Of a stretch of 64,000 nucleotides of DNA, positions 57,440 to 64,000 are shown piece by piece. The notes under the pieces are model-generated. The model was not told the DNA's origin and did no database searches. It was given only the letters and a program-made list of their open reading frames with translations. The DNA is from Plantago major (lineage: Eukaryota; Streptophyta; Magnoliopsida; Lamiales; Plantaginaceae), in NCBI GenBank assembly GCA_026545765.1, contig JAIFAC010000266.1:62001-126000 (forward strand), written 5' to 3'. The stretch's first letter is position 1. Every line of letters starts with the position of its first letter. Made by a program: the position numbers and the translations under genes.

Positions 57440-58509
57440 TATCGCAACACTATGGAGTCAGTATCAACTCCACCAAGAGTTATCTGTGGCACCAGTTCAG
57501 ATACCTCGTGTCAAGATCCACCACATAAGTGCTTTCTCGCAATGCCTTCTTCTTACCTCGAGTCCCACGCTTCTTCTTTCGCACAACATTTGCCTCATAA
57601 ACGCCTTTCATCGCCTCTTCTAGTTCCGCTTGAGCTCACAATTGTATTTGCAAACAAGATGACCGCTTGCAATCTCTCCATTCCCCCTGAGCTTTATGCC
57701 AAGCTTCTCCAGAATGTAGCATATCTTTAGACCAAAGCTGATAGTATGCTTGGGCTTAGCAAGATCATCTTTCACTACAGACTCAAAGCCTTGAAGTTTG
57801 TCAACAAACCTCGTAAAGTTGTACTTCCCAGCTTGAAGGGCTCATCTCTATCTTCCAGAGTGTTGAGGAATGATATCATTCCCCATGTTTCCATGCTGAT
57901 CTGGTCAGCTCCACCTTGATTTGAATCAAAGCACCTATGCAATACAAGTGCTATCCAATCCCAGGGTTCAACAAGATGTCTTCTTGACAATCGAGTTGTT
58001 TAACATCGTGGAGTATCATCCTTTTAGGATTCATATAGAGAGAGTAGAAGTTTCTAGCACTTTCGTTGAGATAAACCGCTTAAAAGCAATACTGGGTGGG
58101 TAACCCAAAGAGATTGTCAAGGTATTCACATCAAAGGTTATTTCAACATCTTCGACCTTCACAGGATGCGACTTCTTCAAAGGCTATCATCTTTAGTGAT
58201 GGTGGAATTATTGTAGAATTCCAACACATCATCAGTGGAAGTGCTTGTGGGTTTTGCGGAGCAAAACTGCTTGATTTTTACCTTTTCATGTAAATCAAGA
58301 CCATGCTTCACATCTACTTGGTTCTTTGCAGCACCCAAAGAGGGTATTCATCGATAAGTACCTCCCTGAGTATCTTAGATTTGGGATTCCACATGGAGAA
58401 GTTGAAATCACCAATAATCTCCGATTTGTCACAACAAGAGTCGGATTTTGCTTCTCGTAGCCTGCATGTGAAAACTTGGGATTTCGAGAACTAGCCCTCT
58501 TGGTGCCAT
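57440..58509 (-). pseudogene. Post-pol cassette, N-terminal part
   Basis: The ATG is at 58509-58507. Downstream coding resembles SSRNPKFSHAGYEKQ, and 57775-57990 encodes WDWIALVLHRCFDSNQGGAD and QISMETWG, matching VLWDILACILHGCFDGLQGG in the plus-strand element. Frames are broken. The conserved start codon argues that the cassette is a separate cistron rather than a pol extension. Confidence 0.6.
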
Positions 58510-59307
58510 ATCTTTAAATAGAAGTAGTAGTCAAGAGATTGAAAGAGATTAAGGTCGAATACGATTAAGTAATTTTGCGTAAAAACTTAGCAGTAGATTT
58601 AGACGATTTCGAGAAGATTAGCAGAAAAGTCAAGGTTTTTGCTATTTCGTGCTTCTTAAAATGTGAGTTTAGGCGAAAGTGTTTTCTTTTCCCATAAACC
58701 GCTTTTATATAATAATGTAAGTACATAGATACAAATGAATTTTGTATCTACATTTCTCGCGCACTACACCAAAGGTAAGTGAAAAGGTGGTTTTTCATTA
58801 AATGCGAGTGGGACCAGTAATTGGGTTAATGTGTTAATGGGTTGTTGAGACGCATCTGAACCGTTGAATTGCTATCGCCATTCTTTCAATGGTTGAGATT
58901 GTTTTCAACAATGATTACAATCAACACATGTAATTGCCAATTAATGCTATTTCGCTAATAGCTATTCGAGTCATTTTCAATACTCAAGAATCTGAATTAG
59001 GAGACAAACCGTTTCTAAGCTTATTAATTATGTCCAAAGGTTGTTTGAAAATTATCACAAAATAGAAATTTATCAAAACACAAGAGATAGTCGATCGGCT
59101 GTATAGTACCGCTTTGTCGATTTCTTTTCTTTGTGTTCTCCCTTACTTAGTGGCCTCTCATATCTGAATACCCGTTTCAGATACCTCTTTAACCAACTTT
59201 ACACTTAGCCTTGATATCTGAGTGACTGTCTCAGATATCTCCTTCTCTCTTTAAATGCCTTTCTTTTCAAAAGCCTTATTCTTCTCTATCGCTTCATCAA
59301 TTCTGCC
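58510..59307 (-). other. Spacer between pol and cassette
   Basis: Equivalent to 16001-16696. GATATCTGAG-type words near 59160-59245 echo the tandem repeat after pol at 15881-16000. Non-coding by eye. Confidence 0.45.
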
Positions 59308-59757
59308 TCAAAGGACTAATTTAGCACCTTGCAATTCCATTAACCCAAGACTATGTCTCAAGGTCAGGAATTTGCTCTCTTGCAGAGGCTTTGTGAAGAT
59401 ATCTGCAAGTTGGTCTTCTATACCAATCTTGAGTATCTCAATATTGCCTTTTTCAACATGATCTCTAATGGAGGTGTCAAACATCAATGTGCTTTGATCT
59501 TGCATGGAACTTAGGATTCGAAGTTATGGCAATAACACTTGTGTTGTCACAAAAATGAGAGTTTTCTTCATTGATCTCATAGTCTCTGAGTTGTTGTTGT
59601 ATCCATAGTATTTGTGAAGCACAACACCTAGCAACAATATACTCTGCTTCTGTGGTTGATGTGGCAATTGAAATTTACTTCTTGCTGAACCATGATATAA
59701 GTCTAGTACCAAGGAATTGACAAGTTGAAGTACCTTTTCTATCAAGCATCGATCCAA
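59308..59757 (-). pseudogene. Copia RNase H relic
   Basis: Two frames: 59524-59757 (start region, GSARSK with the CTxxS-type motif decayed) and 59308-59505 (RDHVEKGNIEILKIG, QLADIFTKPLQES, LRHSLGLMELQ). It is colinear with 15432-15872. A frameshift lies between 59505 and 59560. Confidence 0.85.
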
Positions 59758-59851
59758 AGATAGTCATCCTGATAGCCAACTAAACTCAAGCCACTCTCTT
59801 TTGGATACCACAACCCAACTTCTACAGTACCTTTAACATACCTTAGAATTT

Positions 59852-60935
59852 TCATAGCAGTGTAATAGTGTGATGGCATAGGATTTGTCTGAAATCTTGC
59901 ACATACACCAACTGCATATTGAATATCTGGTCTGCTTGCTTTGAGGTATAGTAGAGAATTAATTTCCTATACTTGTGTTCTTCAACACTCTTGTTAGATT
60001 CAATATAGGTCATATTCGTTCCAATGCTCATAGGTATCTTAGCATTCTTCGTAGGCTTTAGATTAAACTTATCGAGCATGTCTTTTGCATACTTTGTTCG
60101 ACTAATGAATATTTCATCATCAAGTCATGCGACTTACAACCCTAGGAAGTAATTCAATTCTCCCATCAAGCTCATCTCAAATTTACTTTTCGTGAGCTCA
60201 GCAAAGTCTTCACAAAGTTGCTTGTCCTTAGATCTAAAGATTATGTCATCAACATAAACTTGTACTAAGAGCAGTTTCCCATCATGGTTCAATGTGATGA
60301 GAGTTTTTTCAACTTCTCCTTCTTGAATCCACTTCCCAGCAAGTACTTGGCCAAAGTGTCAACCATTCTCTTGGAGCTTGTTTAAGTCCATATAGAGCTT
60401 TCTGAAGCTTATAGACCATCTTGCTTCCTGAGGAAACTTCAAAACTAGGTGGTTGGTTCTCAATATAGACTTTCCAACAAGCTCACCATTTAGAAATGCA
60501 CTCTTGACATCCATTTGGTAAACTTTAAAGTCATTATGTGCTACAAAGGCTAGAAATAGTCTGATTGCATCCAATCTTGCAACAGGAGCATATGACTCAT
60601 CAAAATCTAGTCCTTCAGTCTGGGTGAATCCCTTGGCAACGAACCTTGCTTTGTTTCTGGTTATTTCACCAGATTCATTCATCTTATTTCTGAAAACCCA
60701 CTTAGTTCCTATGAGAGATATTCCATCAATGTAGGGAACTAGTTTCCAGACTTAGTTTCTCTCAAATTGATCCAACTCTTCTTGCATTGCTAAGATCCAA
60801 TCTTGGTCTTTTAATGCTTCTTCAATGATCTTTGGTTCAATGTCTGAGATGAAACATCCATAGAGAGAATTTGCATTTTCAGCAATTGCTCTTACCCTCG
60901 TCTAAAGGATCTATCACATCCTTTGCGGATGATCT
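59852..60935 (-). pseudogene. Copia reverse transcriptase relic
   Basis: The frame 60359-60682 reads [38 protein letters not shown] and [19 protein letters not shown] is at 60245-60256. The tail 59852-60079 matches LDKFNLKPTK and onward. This copy preserves the N-terminal part that is broken in the plus-strand element. Shifts near 60360 and 60130 inactivate it. Confidence 0.9.
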
Positions 60936-61479
60936 CTTATCCATTTCATGATGGGCTTAGATTAGTAGGATCATTATCATTTTGATTCATTTCAGATCAT
61001 TATGATCATGATAGACTTGTTCAGTATCTGAGATATCTAGCACTTGTGATGTGCTTGGGATATCTGACACTTGTTCAGTGTCCTGGGTATCTGAGACAGG
61101 ATTCACATCAACCTCCTGCTCAGTTACCTCTTCATGATGAAGATTCTCATTCTCTTGATCCATTTCGATTTCATAGGAAACTCTTCATCATGTCTTAGTA
61201 ATCGTTGTTACTGCAATGATTGCCTTTCTTCGCCGTAATCATCCTCTAAGTGAATGACAAAATTATTTCATCGAGATTCTTATTCGTAATCCTTGATCAT
61301 AAGCTCTTTGAACCTATCGAGAGTTCTTCATTCAAGGGTACTTTCGTTTCCTTCATAGAATACTACATGGATGCATTCTTCAATCTTTTGTGTCCTTTTG
61401 TTGTAGATTATGTAAGCTTTGCTTTTCATTGAATAACCAAGAAATACTCCTTCATCTGCCTTTGGTTGAAATGTTCTTA
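60936..61479 (-). pseudogene. Integrase-RT linker
   Basis: Poorly conserved linker. The minus strand has GATATCTGAGACAGG-type words near 61020-61100 and Ser/Asp/Glu-rich broken frames. It corresponds to about 13800-14380. Confidence 0.4.
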
Positions 61480-62137
61480 GATGTTCTTACCATTGTTAAA
61501 AACAAAACATCTTCAACCAAACACCCTTAAATGTTTGATACTAGGGGGTCTACCAATCAATAACTCGTAAGGAGTCTTATCATGGTGTTTGTTGATCAAA
61601 CATCTATTTTGAGTGTAGCATGCTGTGTTTACAGCTTCAAGCCAATATATTTCACTTATTTCAAAGGTCGAAGCATTGTTCTTGCTTCTTTTAGGGTCCT
61701 ATTCTTCCTTTCGTAAACACCATTTTGTTGTGGTGTCATCAAGATAGTTGATGTTATATACCTTGCAAGTACAAACTCTTATATGTATTGGTTCACAAAC
61801 TCAGTACCATCACATATACCTTGTCATTTTTCATGACTTCAAGCTTATTCAGCAGGCTTGGTATCTCAACCAGTGCGTCAGATTTCTGTTTGAGAAAAAC
61901 AACCCAAGTGAATCGTGAGTAGTCATCTACAACAACTGCATACTTCTATCCTCGATAATCGGTTATGAGGACTCAAAGAGATCCATATGTAATGCTTGCA
62001 AAGGGTATTCACAATCGAATGTCTAGTTTTAGACTTGAAAGATGTTTCGCCTGCTTTTTCTAATTGGTGTCAACTCCATCCTTTTCTATTCCATTTTAGG
62101 TAATCCAACAACCAATTCTTTCTTGGCTAGCTTATTC
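61480..62137 (-). pseudogene. Copia integrase relic
   Basis: The minus strand begins NKLAKKELVVGLPKME, then VVDDYSRFTWVVFLKQKSDA and NKLEVMKNDKVY near 61820-61930, the QNG-containing region near 61720, and KHHDKTPYELLIGRPPSIK near 61550. The second Asp region is blurred by small changes. Confidence 0.8.
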
Positions 62138-62722
62138 AGATGAGGACTCAGATGATTCTAAACTTCCCTCACCAGAGTTGTGTGGCATCACTCATGAATT
62201 GGTTGACTTTGGTCAAAAGAAGAAAGAAATGTGTGGGGTTTCGAGGAGGTTCACCAGATTGTTTCAACATCGAGCCATGCTTAATGGCGTATGAGAACAA
62301 AGGCAAAGAAGAATCCAACGTGGCATTTTGATAGAGGATGTGGGAAGCACATGATGATATAAAGTAACTGTGAACAATGTAGTATGCTATACATCAGATA
62401 TCGTGTTTGCTCGAGGAGAAGTGAATCCAACCGTAGGATTTGGAGATCTCAAAATTGGAGCCCTTACAATCACCGGAGTAATACATCCAAGGGATTGAAA
62501 TATAATCTTTTAGCATGGGTCAATTTGTCGGCAAGGGTTCTCAAAGAAGATCAAATCCAAATTCTGCAAACTAATCGACAATGAGTTAAAGCAGTAGTCT
62601 TGGTTTCTAGGTAGTAAGGAAGTTCTACGTGGTCGGGCAACCTCCACAACCCAAGAATGTCTCATGGTGAGTCAACTGGCTACATCAAGAAAATTGGCTA
62701 TGGCACAAAAGGATGAGTCACC
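62138..62722 (+). pseudogene. Inverted gag-protease segment
   Basis: This block is in plus orientation while its neighbours are minus. It encodes SDDSKLPSPELCGITHELVD-like linker and then the protease/pre-integrase text paralogous to 48026-48370 (FGDLKIGAL, GLKYNLL, WLWHKRMSH). The left join is at TTATTCAGATGAGG; the right join is at GAGTCACCAGAGTC. Both flanks resume the minus-strand element at the expected points, with about 15 bp lost at the integrase side. Confidence 0.8.
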
Positions 62723-63800
62723 AGAGTCAAGATCAAGAGCATCCAACAGATTCGATCTTTTCCTTTTCTCGCTGAGCATAGCTCTCGACCTCTGAAATTT
62801 CTCCTATCTTTCTTGTCACCGCCTTTAGCTTGTTATAAGTCGCCTTTATTGAAGTGACCAGATTGATAATAGAAACAGATATCGCTTCCGATTTCGCCTC
62901 AAGACTCGATGCTTATCGAAAGGTGCTTGTTCAACGAGCTAATCAATTGATACTTTTGTATCGGTGATAGTTGGGACCTAGATGCTTTTTCACTTCTTCG
63001 TCCTTCTTCTTTCTATTTCGACCGACGACTTTCTCATATGCTTTACAACAAGAGCATTTTCCTCACCACCTCTTTGGTATCCTTCTTTCGTATACTGAGT
63101 TATGAGAGCAACATTCGCGATGTTTCAAGAAATATATGTCCTCTATGCTTTGTCTCATAGTTGACTGTTGCCAAATGTGAGAAAAGCTCCACTGGAGTGA
63201 TGCTAGGCATTCCTTGGTTGAAATAGAAGTACTGAGTGTGTTCCCAGTTTTGATTTAAGCTTCTTACGATAGTCTTAACCTTTTCAGAGTTAGAATATCT
63301 TTCACTTTCACCAAGTGCAGCCATTTCACTCATCAGTGTTGTGAACATGAAATCAAGTTCCTCAAGTGTCTCAGTAGGACCTTGTTTGAAGTTTTGGAAT
63401 TTGAGCTTCAAAACATCGAACTTGTTTTCTTTGGTTTTCAAGACTGCATGCATTTCTTCAATCAAGACTGTGCTTTTCACTGCTTTTGCACACCAGCTTG
63501 CACCGTATTGCTATGGAGTAGAACGAATAATGATATTTCTTGCTTTATCCAAATTTATTGCTCTTGGAATCTTCAGATGTCCATAGATGTCTGGGCTTTG
63601 GTTCATAAGCAATTTCACCAGTTTGTCTTGCACTCGATGTTGTACCACATGTTGAGGAACCAAAGATTCTGTATTCAAATGGGTTCCTTGTCACAACCAT
63701 TTGAAACTTCAATGACTTGTTTATCTCGGTGACTGACAATGGGGCCATTCTTTATCACTTCGATCATTTCTTCACTGAGAGCTTCCAGGTGAAGCTTAGA
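62723..63800 (-). pseudogene. gag: gag relic of the right-hand copia copy
   Basis: 63545-63748 encodes the N-terminal part (MAPLSVTEINKSLKFQMV). 63100-63480 encodes the UBN2-like capsid region (LKLKFQNFKQGPTETLEELD, VKTIVRSLNQNWEHTQYFYF, SITPVELFSHLATVNYETK). A zinc-knuckle relic CFYYQSGHFNKGD is near 62835-62880, again with Tyr in place of the second Cys. A frameshift lies near 63490-63540. Confidence 0.85.
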
Positions 63801-63900
63801 GACATCCCGCAACAAACACTAAACCAACAAAGTAAGTATAGGTGGTGTTATTAGTGGGCACTTATCTAGATCTAGGTTCAGTGTATGTTAAAGAACCTCC

Positions 63901-63914
63901 GCCTCGATACCACT
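63901..63914 (-). promoter_or_regulatory. Primer-binding site
   Basis: On the minus strand, AGTGGTATCGAGGC follows the LTR end ATCGACA. It is identical to the site at 10067-10080. Confidence 0.8.
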
Positions 63915-64000
63915 TGTCGATCCATAACGACAAAGTAAAAGACCGGGGAGGTGAATAGTCTTTTCAAACTTTAACGATAAAATAGTTTCGATATCCGTGA
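63915..64000 (-). repeat. 5' LTR of the right-hand copia copy (cut by window edge)
   Basis: The last 86 bp of a group B LTR match 49251-49340, with CAG replaced by CG in several places. The rest lies outside the window. Confidence 0.85.

Larger units (their letters stand above)
49251..64000 (-). mobile_element. Sirevirus-like copia copy, opposite orientation, runs off the window
   Basis: The 3' LTR is 49251-50689 and the 5' LTR begins at 63915. Gag, integrase, RT, RNase H and the post-pol cassette lie between in minus order, except that the protease segment (62138-62722) is inverted. Foreign insertions are an hAT-like element (54489-55654) and a solo LTR (56032-57408). It interrupts the integrase of the plus-strand copy. 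The second target duplication would be beyond 64 kb; ATTTC (49246-49250) is the expected 5-mer. Confidence 0.85.

Overview
The window looks like plant nuclear heterochromatin, probably from a eudicot. It is AT-rich and almost entirely transposable-element sequence. I see Stowaway and Tourist MITEs, hAT-like and CACTA-like DNA transposons, a Helitron relic, a LINE tail, one Tat-type Ty3/gypsy element and several copies of a Sirevirus-like Ty1/copia family. I found no confident host gene, tRNA, rRNA or CRISPR array. The only host-gene-like candidates are weak: a split-exon relic at 43.4-44.0 kb and an unidentified stretch at 27.3-27.85 kb. Species cannot be assigned from the sequence.

Layout. 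0-7.8 kb: two Stowaway MITEs, an hAT-like element with a CT-rich array, RNase H-like debris, a truncated Sirevirus LTR and a CACTA-like element with a GGTGG array. 7.784-27.091 kb: a compound Sirevirus-like element on the plus strand, flanked by the 5-bp target duplication TATAC. It reads LTR - gag/PR/INT/RT/RNase H - a 6.5-kb post-pol cassette - LTR - a second partial cassette - LTR. An hAT-like MITE sits in the first LTR. 28.36-31.17 kb: a minus-strand Helitron relic with a recognisable 3' hairpin and CTAG end. 31.2-34 kb: local repeats, RNase H pseudogene pieces and a LINE 3' end. 35.08-41.54 kb: a minus-strand Tat-like gypsy element. 41.5-46.5 kb: a 367-bp duplication, the possible host-gene relic and two inverted LTR pieces. 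46.515-49.250 kb: a plus-strand copia copy lacking gag. It is cut by a second, opposite copia copy (49.251 kb to beyond the right edge), which itself carries an hAT-like element (with a Tourist MITE inside), a solo LTR and an inverted protease segment.

The most interesting content is the copia post-pol cassette. It lies in the env position, starts at its own ATG about 0.8 kb after pol, and encodes an N-terminal domain, acidic and Q/P-rich segments, a 396-residue coiled-coil protein, a basic tail and a conserved final domain before the polypurine tract. Both large copies carry it, and it appears to be interrupted by short spliceosomal introns at matching positions. A second pervasive signal is that paralogous copies differ again and again by CAG or CTG in one and CG in the other. 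This breaks many frames and is best explained by CHG-methylation-linked sequencing error, so many of the frameshifts listed here may not be real.
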